A DNA stretch of 64,000 nt from CAIXPS01 sp034430115. Lineage in GTDB: Bacteria; Chloroflexota; Anaerolineae; J036; Brachytrichaceae. The translations under genes and the position numbers were made by a program. The notes under the pieces are model-generated. The model saw nothing but the letters and a program-made list of their open reading frames with translations, did not search any database and was not told the origin of the DNA. The stretch is taken from NCBI GenBank assembly GCA_034430115.1, contig DAOUFG010000184.1:1-64000 (forward strand). The letters run 5' to 3'. Below are positions 53,409 through 59,824 of the stretch, piece after piece. Position 1 is the stretch's first letter. Each line of letters begins with the position of its first letter.

Positions 53409-53533
53409 CTGCCAGGATGTTGACAGATGAAAGCAGATTCCCTAGAATTTACAGCAATCGAGTTTATCCCAGGTGCGAGTGCATTGGGGAGTTCAGTGGC
53501 AGCAAGTGCGGCCACTATTCGGTCGATCAAGTG

Positions 53534-53570
53534 AGCGGCCATGTCTCTTGTGAGATGTGGCCGCTTTTTT
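53534..53570 (+). terminator. Rho-independent terminator
   Basis: AGCGGCCA and TGGCCGCT form the base of a stem extended by GTCTC/GAGAT-type pairs, with TTTTTT directly after. It lies 126 bp after the recombinase stop. No gene was seen in the rest of the 360-bp gap apart from the structured leader that follows. Confidence 0.8.
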
Positions 53571-53698
53571 CGTTTTTCGCGCTTTGAGAGGATTGGTTCT
53601 ATGAAGTATATACTTTTGATTAGTAAAATAATCCGCGTATTGACATTCGCCATACATTGTGTTACGATTCAATCGTTCGACTCAGGCCGTCTTTTTAG

Positions 53699-53757
53699 AA
53701 CGCCTGGCAGGGTTTAGCAAGCTGAAGCTTGCTTTTTCTTGCCGGGCGTTTTTTGTT
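53699..53757 (+). promoter_or_regulatory. Two-tier hairpin leader/attenuator before the RHH operon
   Basis: An inner hairpin AGCAAGC-TGAA-GCTTGCT (53,716-53,733) followed by TTTTT is nested inside an outer stem (AACGCC with GGCGTT, GGCA with TGCC; 53,699-53,750) that is itself followed by TTTTTTGTTTTT. Both tiers look like terminators. They lie just before the ribosome site of the RHH gene at 53,773, so transcription into the helicase operon is probably attenuated. Confidence 0.5.
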
Positions 53758-53772
53758 TTTGGAGGTTTTCAA

Positions 53773-53952
53773 ATGAAAGGCCAGAAGATGGCGCTAATCC
53801 GGCAATTTCGCATTTCGCCCTCGCTTGCATCGAAGATCGACCAGCGAGCGTCCCAACTTGGCTTGTCCCCTTCGAGCTACCTTCGTTTTTTGATTGCGCG
53901 CGATACCAGCGCCGCGCAGGAGGCGGAGCATGTCCATGTCTCGACCGATTAG
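53773..53952 (+). CDS. Small ribbon-helix-helix-like protein
   Basis: The 59-residue product reads Met-Ala-Leu-Ile-Arg-Gln-Phe-Arg-Ile-Ser-Pro-Ser-Leu-Ala-Ser-Lys-Ile-Asp-Gln-Arg-Ala, then Leu-Gly-Leu-Ser-Pro-Ser-Ser-Tyr-Leu-Arg-Phe-Leu-Ile, an RHH strand and two helices. GGAGG precedes the ATG. The next small gene starts inside its 3' end. As first gene of the helicase-primase operon it is a likely copy-control or operon regulator. Confidence 0.7.
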   Translation: MKGQKMALIRQFRISPSLASKIDQRASQLGLSPSSYLRFLIARDTSAAQEAEHVHVSTD

Positions 53953-54097
53953 CCCGCCCAGGCGGCTGGCCCTCGTGGTCGCGAAGATCGCGCGGCGTAT
54001 GGCGCAGCAATGCCCTTCAAGCGTGGAACTTTCTCACGGCAACACGCTTGAAGGACAGACATCCACCAGCCCACGGAAGGCGAGCGGACATGTCTAA
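53930..54097 (+). CDS. Small hypothetical protein linking RHH and helicase genes
   Basis: The 55-residue product begins Met-Ser-Met-Ser-Arg-Pro-Ile-Ser-Pro-Pro-Arg-Arg-Leu-Ala-Leu and is Arg/Ser-rich. A perfect AGGAGG lies six bases before its ATG. It overlaps the RHH gene by 23 bases and the helicase start by eight, so all three are translationally coupled. No family was recognised. Confidence 0.55.
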   Translation: MSMSRPISPPRRLALVVAKIARRMAQQCPSSVELSHGNTLEGQTSTSPRKASGHV

Positions 54098-55163
54098 TTC
54101 TACTGCCCAGCAACTCTCAGCGCTGGCCCGCGACCCTGAGCGCGCGCAGGCGCTGCAACGGGCGCTGGGCGGGACGCCCGAAGGCGATCAGATGCTGGCT
54201 GAGTTGTTTTCCACGAACATTTCCGGTGGCGGGCTTGCAACGACTACAGGGGTGGAGTTGTACACGCGCCAGTATCCACCACGCGAGTTTCTTCTGGATG
54301 GTTTGGTCGCGCGCGGCGATTGCGTGTTGCTCGCAGGCCGCCCAAAATCTGGCAAGTCTTGGTTGTTGCTCCAACTGGCAGCGGCCATTGACACTGGCGA
54401 TTCATTCTTAGGCCGTCAAACAAAGCGCGGCGGCGTCTTATTCATCGCCCTGGAAGATGGTGAGCGGCGAATACATGAGCGCCTTCATGTCCGCAAATGG
54501 AAGCCCACGGCGTCTAGTTTCTCCTTCGGCTTGTTGCCTCTGACTGATGGGGGCCTGGCACAACTTGAGCAGGCCATAAGCGGATATGCAGCCGTGTTTA
54601 TCGACACGCTGCGCGCGGCCTGCGGGCCGGGTACAGACGAAAACGACAATTCGACGATGGGCGGCATTGTGCAATCACTCGCGGATATAGCCCACAGGCG
54701 CGAAATTACTTTTGTCATTTCGCATCATACCCGCAAAGGGGAAGCCGAAGACCCGTTCGAGCTAATCCGGGGCGCGGGCGCAATTCGTGGGGCCTACGAC
54801 GTTGGCGTTGTGATTCAGCGCAAACCAAGAGAGCTTGAGGCAGTGCTGCACATCGAGGCGCGTGACATCGAATCCGACGACATGACGATCCGGTTCGATG
54901 GCGCTACCGGCTGGAGTTACGAGGGCAACGGCGAACGTATCGCAGAGATACGCGCGGGCCGGGCCGTACTCCGAGCGCTGAATGACCTGGGCGACGATCA
55001 GCCAACAGAAGCCGTGGCGACGAAGCTAGGGGTCAGCAAGGAGGCAGCGCGCAAGCAATTAACGAGTGCGCTGGGACGGGGGTTAGTTGCCCGCAAAGAT
55101 GAACATGCCGAACGTGGCAAGAAGCCGCGTGACCTTTGGAGCTTGGTTTCTTCTGACACTTAA
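54090..55163 (+). CDS. RepA-like AAA_25 hexameric helicase
   Basis: The 357-residue product has a RecA-like ATPase: Walker A Ala-Gly-Arg-Pro-Lys-Ser-Gly-Lys-Ser (82-90), an acidic Ala-Leu-Glu-Asp-Gly-Glu near 120, Walker B Ala-Val-Phe-Ile-Asp-Thr-Leu-Arg near 168 and Ser-His-His-Thr-Arg-Lys near 210. This is the plan of RepA/AAA_25 replicative helicases of plasmids and phage satellites. The C-terminus has a small winged HTH (Ala-Thr-Lys-Leu-Gly-Val-Ser-Lys-Glu-Ala-Ala). It should unwind the element's origin, which I place in the iteron cluster directly downstream. The open frame to 53,739 upstream is a shadow. Confidence 0.85.
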   Translation: MSNSTAQQLSALARDPERAQALQRALGGTPEGDQMLAELFSTNISGGGLATTTGVELYTRQYPPREFLLDGLVARGDCVLLAGRPKSGKSWLLLQLAAAIDTGDSFLGRQTKRGGVLFIALEDGERRIHERLHVRKWKPTASSFSFGLLPLTDGGLAQLEQAISGYAAVFIDTLRAACGPGTDENDNSTMGGIVQSLADIAHRREITFVISHHTRKGEAEDPFELIRGAGAIRGAYDVGVVIQRKPRELEAVLHIEARDIESDDMTIRFDGATGWSYEGNGERIAEIRAGRAVLRALNDLGDDQPTEAVATKLGVSKEAARKQLTSALGRGLVARKDEHAERGKKPRDLWSLVSSDT

Positions 55164-55168
55164 TGTAG

Positions 55169-55247
55169 TTGTTATTGGTTGTTATTGGTTGTTTTTCCGC
55201 TTTTTAGGCACTTAGCAAAAACAACCCAAAACAACCTAAAACAACCC
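55169..55247. repeat. Inverted arrays of 10-bp iterons, candidate replication origin
   Basis: On the right, AAAACAACCC, AAAACAACCT and AAAACAACCC stand in perfect 10-bp tandem (55,218-55,247). On the left, TTGTTATTGG occurs twice in tandem plus a partial third unit (55,169-55,196), which on the other strand reads as the same kind of unit (AATAACAACC). About 20 bp separate the arrays. The location between helicase and primase genes is classic for an iteron origin. Confidence 0.65.
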
Positions 55248-55263
55248 TCTATGAGGCACAAGA

Positions 55264-56358
55264 GTGGTTGACACAACTTCTTTGCGGCGAAGTGTGAACC
55301 TGGCCGACCTGGTGGCCCAGGCGGGCGGCACCTTGCGGCGCACCGGCAACGGCTGGTACGCGGGGCCGTGTCCGTTCTGTGGCGGCAAGGATCGGTTTGT
55401 GGTGCATGACACCGGCGATGGGTGGCGCTGGATGTGCCGGGGTTGTGGCGATGGCCGGTATCACGATGCAATCGACTTCTACCGGCGTTGGCAGTCGGCG
55501 AGCTTTACGCAGGCGTGCGCAGACCTGGCCGGGTTGCCTCTTGCGGCAAGCACACCGGCGACACAGGCCCCAGCACGCAGTACGCACGCACCGGCAGACC
55601 TGCAAGAGGCGGCGTGCGAGGCCATCGTCCAGGGCGTCAAGGCGTTATGGGCTGACACTGGCGCACGTGCGCGGGCCTGGCTGAATGCGCGAGGGCTGAG
55701 CGATGAAACATTGCAACGCTGGCAGATCGGCTACGTGCCTGGTGAACCGAGCGAATGGCGCGAGATTGCCGGGCTAAGCGTCCCTTGCGGCATCCTAATC
55801 CCCGGCGTCATCGATGGCGAGGTTTGGTATCTCAAAATGCGGCGCGCGGCAGGCAAACCGAAGTACCTGGCCGTGAAAGGTCTGGCCGTCCCTGCCCTAT
55901 TTGGCGCGGACACGTTGAGCGGGCATGACGTGGCCGTGATGACCGAAGGCGAATTCGATGCGATGTTGCTGCACCAGGTGGCCGGCGACCTGTGCGGCGT
56001 GATGACGCTGGGCAGCCAATCGGCAGGGTTGGATGTGCCCACCTGGGCCGGCTACTTGCTGCCTATCTCGCGGCTGATCGTGGCCTACGACGTTGACACG
56101 GCGGGCGACACCGGCGCGGCGCGCGTGACACGTATTACCAGGCGTGCGCAGCGTGTGGCCGTGCCGGTTCTGCGCGAAGGCGATAAGGACATCACGGACT
56201 TCTGGCGGCATGGCGGCGACCTGCGAGCCTGGGTGTCCGGGTTGATCGGCGCGGACGATGACGACGCGCTGATAGAAGCGGTTTTAGCGTGGGGCGAACA
56301 CGTCGGCTATGAACCGACGTTCGGCCCACAAGGGCAAATTGTGATGCGGCGCGAATGA
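55264..56358 (+). CDS. DnaG-type primase (zinc finger plus Toprim)
   Basis: The 364-residue product has a CHC2-like zinc finger (Cys36-Pro-Phe-Cys39 ... Cys58-Arg-Gly-Cys61) and a Toprim domain with Thr-Glu-Gly-Glu-Phe-Asp-Ala near 227 and Tyr-Asp-Val-Asp-Thr-Ala-Gly near 273. It lacks the DnaB-binding tail of chromosomal DnaG, as usual for plasmid and phage primases. It would prime replication at the adjacent iteron origin together with the RepA-like helicase. The start is a GTG at 55,264, preceded by GAGG. Confidence 0.87.
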   Translation: MVDTTSLRRSVNLADLVAQAGGTLRRTGNGWYAGPCPFCGGKDRFVVHDTGDGWRWMCRGCGDGRYHDAIDFYRRWQSASFTQACADLAGLPLAASTPATQAPARSTHAPADLQEAACEAIVQGVKALWADTGARARAWLNARGLSDETLQRWQIGYVPGEPSEWREIAGLSVPCGILIPGVIDGEVWYLKMRRAAGKPKYLAVKGLAVPALFGADTLSGHDVAVMTEGEFDAMLLHQVAGDLCGVMTLGSQSAGLDVPTWAGYLLPISRLIVAYDVDTAGDTGAARVTRITRRAQRVAVPVLREGDKDITDFWRHGGDLRAWVSGLIGADDDDALIEAVLAWGEHVGYEPTFGPQGQIVMRRE

Positions 56359-56376
56359 GCCGCATCGGAGGTAAAC

Positions 56377-56568
56377 ATGATTATTCGTGTCAGGATGGCG
56401 ACCAGTGACGAAGGCGGCGATATTCCGCAATTCCCACAGCGGCGGCAATTCAAGCGCCCGTTGTGGTTGCGCGATGTGCATGAGCCCGAATGCGAGGCAG
56501 AACTAAGTTCCCTCGCGCGTGAAACGTTGGCGAAAATGCCGCTGTTTCATGGAGGAAAAATTCGATGA
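56377..56568 (+). CDS. Small hypothetical protein
   Basis: The 63-residue product starts Met-Ile-Ile-Arg-Val-Arg-Met-Ala-Thr-Ser-Asp-Glu-Gly and contains Phe-Lys-Arg-Pro-Leu-Trp-Leu-Arg-Asp. GGAGG precedes the ATG, and the next gene overlaps its stop by four bases (ATGA). It is therefore a real operon member. No family was recognised. Confidence 0.6.
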   Translation: MIIRVRMATSDEGGDIPQFPQRRQFKRPLWLRDVHEPECEAELSSLARETLAKMPLFHGGKIR

Positions 56569-57086
56569 GCTACTTGGAAGAACAGATCGAACGTGCCGAA
56601 CTAGCCCAGGCCGAGATAGCGCGGCTAGATGCGTTGCGGGCCCAGGCTGCGACGTTGGAAGGATTGCGCGCTGAGGTCGTACGTCAGGCCCGGATGGGGA
56701 AGATTGTTGCGGAGATGCAAGCGCTTGACCCTACGCTACAGGCCGAGGCCCAGGCGTTGCGGGCTGAGGCGCAATCGATCCGCGATGACCTGGCCGCACT
56801 CGATAAACAGGCGCAGGCCCTGGCCGCACGGCTGAAGCCGTTTCGTGATCGCGCCCGCGTGCTGGAGCACAAGCTTGCTCATGACATCGTGATGGGCATG
56901 GCGGATCGCTATCCACGCGAAGAGCTTGCACCCGTTGAGCGCCACCTTGCGCAGATTTGGCGCGATACGATTGCTGACCATGCGCTAAATACCATCAGGG
57001 TTCAGAACGTGTCGGCGCGCTCGCTTGACGTTGGCATGGTGGCGCTACAGCTTGCCGGCATTACGAGTATGCCGCTTTATCGTTGA
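56565..57086 (+). CDS. Coiled-coil hypothetical protein
   Basis: The 173-residue product is a long Ala/Glu/Gln/Leu-rich helix through about residue 120 (Leu-Glu-Glu-Gln-Ile-Glu-Arg-Ala-Glu-Leu; Leu-Ala-Ala-Leu-Asp-Lys-Gln-Ala-Gln-Ala-Leu), so a coiled coil is likely. The end has Ile-Trp-Arg-Asp-Thr-Ile-Ala-Asp-His-Ala-Leu-Asn and looks globular. It is translationally coupled to the previous small gene by an ATGA overlap. Its role in replication or packaging is not evident. Confidence 0.65.
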   Translation: MSYLEEQIERAELAQAEIARLDALRAQAATLEGLRAEVVRQARMGKIVAEMQALDPTLQAEAQALRAEAQSIRDDLAALDKQAQALAARLKPFRDRARVLEHKLAHDIVMGMADRYPREELAPVERHLAQIWRDTIADHALNTIRVQNVSARSLDVGMVALQLAGITSMPLYR

Positions 57087-57187
57087 CGATTTCCCATCTC
57101 TCATGCGGTGCCCGTGGCATGACCTCTACCATGCCACGGGCAGTGGGGGGGGGTGGATATTTTTAGGCATTTCTGAGCACTTTTCCG

Positions 57188-57688
57188 ATGGGTACGTCTA
57201 AACGATTGACGCCGCAACAGGTGGCCGCGATTGAAGCCTTGCTTACGCAGCCGACGATCAAGGCCGCGTCGAAGGCATCGGGGGTGTCATACGCGACCTT
57301 GCGCAGGTGGTTGCATGAGGATGCCTTTGTGGGCATCCTTCGGCGGGCGCAGGCCGAGGCGATGGCGCAATCGGTGCGCGGCCTGGTGGCATTGTCCGGC
57401 GCGGCGCTCGAACGCCTTCGCAAGCTGATAAACAGCAAGGATTCAAAAGTTGCCCTGGGTGCCGTGAGGCTTGCACTTGCGCAGGCCGTGGCGTACCAAA
57501 ACGACAATCGCAAGAGCGAGGATCACGACACGATCCCGCCCGAATTATTCGACGAGGCGGTAGGCATCTTTGTCCGCTACGTGCAAGACCCCGATACACG
57601 GGCGCAGGTGGCGGAAGAGTTGCGAAGCCTCGCAAGGAGAGAGAACTATGAGCGAGACTGGCAAGAAAGCGATCATGCTGATGATTGA
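57188..57688 (+). CDS. HTH protein, terminase-small-subunit-like
   Basis: The 166-residue product begins with a helix-turn-helix (Leu-Thr-Pro-Gln-Gln-Val-Ala-Ala-Ile-Glu-Ala-Leu-Leu ... Ala-Ala-Ser-Lys-Ala-Ser-Gly-Val-Ser-Tyr-Ala-Thr-Leu-Arg-Arg-Trp-Leu) followed by helices with Val-Ala-Leu-Gly-Ala-Val-Arg-Leu-Ala-Leu. This layout occurs in phage terminase small subunits and in transposase-like HTH proteins. No large terminase or capsid gene is in the window, so a packaging role is not supported; a satellite-type redirecting protein is possible. It overlaps the next small gene by 41 bases. Confidence 0.6.
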   Translation: MGTSKRLTPQQVAAIEALLTQPTIKAASKASGVSYATLRRWLHEDAFVGILRRAQAEAMAQSVRGLVALSGAALERLRKLINSKDSKVALGAVRLALAQAVAYQNDNRKSEDHDTIPPELFDEAVGIFVRYVQDPDTRAQVAEELRSLARRENYERDWQESDHADD

Positions 57689-57824
57689 GATTCTCAGTAG
57701 CCCGGATCCCGTGGCCGAGGGCCTTCGGCGCAGGTGGGAGGAAACGTTACGCAGTGCACCGTTGGATCGGCGTATCCTGTACGTGGCCCTCATGCAGCAC
57801 TTTGCCGAAGTGTTGGCAGCGTAG
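57648..57824 (+). CDS. Small hypothetical protein
   Basis: The 58-residue product (Met-Ser-Glu-Thr-Gly-Lys-Lys-Ala-Ile-Met-Leu-Met-Ile-Glu-Ile) is helical and acidic toward the middle. GGAGAG precedes the ATG at 57,648, inside the 3' end of the HTH gene. It is the last gene before the structured region at 57.85 kb. No family was recognised. Confidence 0.55.
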   Translation: MSETGKKAIMLMIEILSSPDPVAEGLRRRWEETLRSAPLDRRILYVALMQHFAEVLAA

Positions 57825-57850
57825 TGGCGGGATTGTGAGGCGAATGAGTG

Positions 57851-57949
57851 ACCCAGGTCAAATTTATAAATCTCACAGGAAGCGATTTAAGGCCCATTGG
57901 ATGCCATTTTTGACCTGGGTATCGTAAACAGAAAAATGAGGGCCTTAAA
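57851..57949. other. Two interleaved perfect inverted repeats (pseudoknot-like)
   Basis: ACCCAGGTCAAA (57,851-57,862) pairs with TTTGACCTGGGT (57,909-57,920), 12 of 12. TTTAAGGCCC (57,886-57,895) pairs with GGGCCTTAAA (57,940-57,949), 10 of 10. The left arm of the second lies inside the loop of the first and its right arm outside, so in RNA the stems would form an H-type pseudoknot or compete. No gene covers the segment. Confidence 0.6.
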
Positions 57950-58033
57950 ACGCACGCCAGGGGCCTTTTTATGGGGTGCCTGGTCGGTGCTGAGCGCGGC
58001 AAAAAATGGCAGCCGTGAATTGGGCATATAACA

Positions 58034-58079
58034 CCTGTAACAGGGTATCCCTACAGTTGTGGGATATTCACGCTACAAT
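58034..58079 (+). promoter_or_regulatory. Operator and -10 of the second excisionase-like gene
   Basis: CCTGT-A-ACAGG (58,034-58,044) is a perfect inverted repeat. A -10 box TACAAT (58,074-58,079) is seven bases before the ATG at 58,087, giving a leaderless start like its counterpart at 49,562. No clear -35 was found. Confidence 0.45.
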
Positions 58080-58086
58080 CAGCGGC

Positions 58087-58317
58087 ATGGCAAAGGCAAA
58101 AACAACTACCTGGATTACCCTGCGCGATGCAATCGAACTGACCGGCTACAACGATGACCACCTGCGCGAGCTACTGCGCTTCGGCATGATCGCGGGCCGG
58201 AAGTTTGCGAACGTCTGGATGGTCGATAAGAAATCGCTATTGGCTTACCTGAGAGCGCACCAGAAAACAGCGCGAAAGGATAAGCGATTCGGCCCACATT
58301 CTGCGAAAGAGGATTGA
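58087..58317 (+). CDS. Excisionase-like small HTH protein (element C)
   Basis: The 76-residue product has Trp-Ile-Thr-Leu-Arg-Asp-Ala-Ile-Glu-Leu-Thr-Gly-Tyr-Asn-Asp-Asp-His-Leu-Arg-Glu-Leu-Leu and Trp-Met-Val-Asp-Lys-Lys-Ser-Leu-Leu-Ala-Tyr-Leu, the HTH_17/excisionase fold, with a basic tail. It corresponds to the gene at 49,562 in element B, in promoter layout as well as protein pattern. It probably controls the direction of the serine recombinase encoded 1.5 kb downstream, or represses the element. No gene was seen in the 268 bp that follow. Confidence 0.75.
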   Translation: MAKAKTTTWITLRDAIELTGYNDDHLRELLRFGMIAGRKFANVWMVDKKSLLAYLRAHQKTARKDKRFGPHSAKED

Positions 58318-58585
58318 CATTGGCAACTTGCGGCGGTAGCATCCCGCGTTGTACGGGATTTTGATCGGTTCCGTAATATGCGAATCGCCCAGGTGTTCGC
58401 AGCACCGGGGCGACTCTGACCCAGCACGCTGGATTAGGCAGCGGTGGGCTACCTGCATTGTACCCATGTGCGGGGTACAGGGAGCGGGCAGCCAGCCACC
58501 ATGCACCAGGCGGCGGGTTGCCCGCTTTGTCGTTTGTGCGGGGCGCGATGGACAAGCGACGGGTTGGATTTACGGATGGTGCGAG

Positions 58586-59332
58586 ATGGAAGATCGACAA
58601 GTTGGGGTTTCGAGTGTGGCCGAACTCATGGAGGAAGACGACCACAAGGGCAAGCGTGCGCTTGTCCAGGCAGCGGCGGCAATCCTCATTGCCGTGGGCC
58701 TGCTATTCACGGGCTACATGAGTTTTTCGTTGTACAGCCGGGCATTTCCAGACACCATGAAAGTGCTGGGGCTCATTCCTGCCGTGCTAATCGAGGGCAG
58801 CCTGGCAACGTTCCTACTCGGGTCGTTCGTATGGTTCGCTCATGGCACACAGGGCACCCTCGCCAAAATCTTCGGGTGGGCGATGTTTGCGATTGTGGCG
58901 CTGAATTGCGTCGTTGAGTTTAACGCGCTGGTGGGCAGTGATGCCGGCAATAACGACTTCCTGAAGCTATACAGCTTTTGGGGCGTGCCGCTGGTGATCC
59001 CGCTTGTGGTGGGCTTCTGGAAAGCCGTCATCGATGCAGACCCGGCAATTCAGATCATGCGCCAGAAACGGAAGATCCAACAAACCATGCAGATCGGCAA
59101 GATGCAATCGCTCATGGTGGCGTTGGGCGAAGAGGAAAGCCGCGCAGCACTCACAGCCTACGGCCAGCGAAACGCGCGTGAGATCAACGCGCGCTTGCGG
59201 GGCAATGCGCAATTGTCCGCGCATGTGCCAGCACAGAACGATGACGATGTGCCAGCAATGGCCGAACATGTGCCAGCACGCCCGGCACGCAATGGGCGCA
59301 AGGCTGGGGATGACCCAAAAGCCGAAGTTTAA
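58586..59332 (+). CDS. Membrane protein of unknown function
   Basis: The 248-residue product has about four membrane helices between residues 30 and 155 (Ala-Ala-Ala-Ala-Ile-Leu-Ile-Ala-Val-Gly-Leu-Leu-Phe; Phe-Leu-Leu-Gly-Ser-Phe-Val-Trp-Phe; Ala-Met-Phe-Ala-Ile-Val-Ala-Leu; Val-Pro-Leu-Val-Ile-Pro-Leu-Val-Val-Gly). A charged cytoplasmic tail follows (Ile-Gln-Gln-Thr-Met-Gln-Ile-Gly-Lys-Met). The last 40 codons contain three copies of the 11-bp repeat, read as His/Asp-Val-Pro-Ala. The start is uncertain; ATG at 58,586 follows GGATGGT. A surface-exclusion or superinfection role is only a guess from context. Confidence 0.65.
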   Translation: MEDRQVGVSSVAELMEEDDHKGKRALVQAAAAILIAVGLLFTGYMSFSLYSRAFPDTMKVLGLIPAVLIEGSLATFLLGSFVWFAHGTQGTLAKIFGWAMFAIVALNCVVEFNALVGSDAGNNDFLKLYSFWGVPLVIPLVVGFWKAVIDADPAIQIMRQKRKIQQTMQIGKMQSLMVALGEEESRAALTAYGQRNAREINARLRGNAQLSAHVPAQNDDDVPAMAEHVPARPARNGRKAGDDPKAEV

Positions 59333-59340
59333 TCGCCTAT

Positions 59341-59646
59341 GTGCCAGCACTTGCCTATCACGCTGAAACGCCGGAAATTCAAGACTTTTCCGCACATGTG
59401 CCAGCACTCGATGTTGTGCATGTGCCAGCACTCACGCCCATTGCTGGCACATGGCGCATTGAAGTTACGCGACGCGGCAAATTCTGGCAGTGGCGCAAGG
59501 GTGCGCACACAGGGCGGCAATCGCGTTACGGTGGCCGGTTCGCGCTGTTGAGTGACGAAAGGAAACGAGCGTATGAGCAAAACAAACGGAAGCGACGGCG
59601 GGCGAAAGCCCAAACTAAAGCCAACCACGCCCGTCGAGGCGCTTGA
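59341..59646 (+). CDS. Hypothetical basic protein
   Basis: The 101-residue frame starts at a GTG eight bases after the membrane protein's stop. Its first 40 residues are shaped by the 11-bp repeats (Val-Pro-Ala three times). The second half reads Gly-Thr-Trp-Arg-Ile-Glu-Val-Thr-Arg-Arg-Gly-Lys-Phe-Trp-Gln-Trp-Arg-Lys-Gly and Ser-Arg-Tyr-Gly-Gly-Arg-Phe, then a very basic tail, and looks like a genuine small nucleic-acid-binding domain. The next gene overlaps it by 74 bases. The family is unknown. Confidence 0.55.
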   Translation: MPALAYHAETPEIQDFSAHVPALDVVHVPALTPIAGTWRIEVTRRGKFWQWRKGAHTGRQSRYGGRFALLSDERKRAYEQNKRKRRRAKAQTKANHARRGA

Positions 59647-59824
59647 GATTTTGGAATCTGCAATCATGTACTGCCAGCACGCGGGGTTGGCAGTACATGC
59701 AATGAATCACGAGGGTGCCCTGTGGCTCGCACTGCCCAATGTCCACGTTGAAACGAGTGCTGGCACAACGCGATTTCTACCTGGGGCTGATGTGCCAGCA
59801 ACCGAGGAAGGGAACAATGCCTAA
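59573..59824 (+). CDS. Small hypothetical protein before the recombinase
   Basis: The 83-residue product has Thr-Pro-Val-Glu-Ala-Leu-Glu-Ile-Leu-Glu-Ser-Ala-Ile and Gly-Leu-Ala-Val-His-Ala-Met-Asn-His-Glu-Gly-Ala-Leu-Trp-Leu-Ala-Leu. AAGGA precedes the ATG at 59,573. Its stop overlaps the recombinase start by eight bases, a coupling typical of small genes before serine recombinases. A 12-bp inverted repeat lies inside it (59,665-59,699). Function is unknown. Confidence 0.6.
   Translation: MSKTNGSDGGRKPKLKPTTPVEALEILESAIMYCQHAGLAVHAMNHEGALWLALPNVHVETSAGTTRFLPGADVPATEEGNNA
59665..59699. repeat. Perfect 12-bp inverted repeat inside a coding region
   Basis: CATGTACTGCCA and TGGCAGTACATG are separated by 11 bases. 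The half-sites resemble the 11-bp repeat ATGTGCCAGCA with changes, so this may be a further, palindromic binding site of the same protein, or a hairpin in the mRNA just before the recombinase gene. Confidence 0.55.

Larger units (their letters stand above)
59223..59800. repeat. Eight interspersed copies of ATGTGCCAGCA
   Basis: Exact copies start at 59,223, 59,247, 59,268, 59,339, 59,396, 59,420 and 59,790 on the plus strand, and one on the minus strand at 59,442-59,452. A near copy on the minus strand is at 59,758. They run across three small genes in different frames, so protein constraint does not explain them. They end 17 bp before the serine recombinase start and probably bind a protein. 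Confidence 0.75.

Noticed and set aside
55169..55247. Possible CRISPR-like repeats
   Set aside because: Units are 10 bp in direct tandem without spacers, which fits iterons and not CRISPR.
57188..57688. Terminase small subunit as proof of a prophage
   Set aside because: No large terminase, portal, capsid or tail gene is visible, so only an HTH protein of that general type can be claimed.
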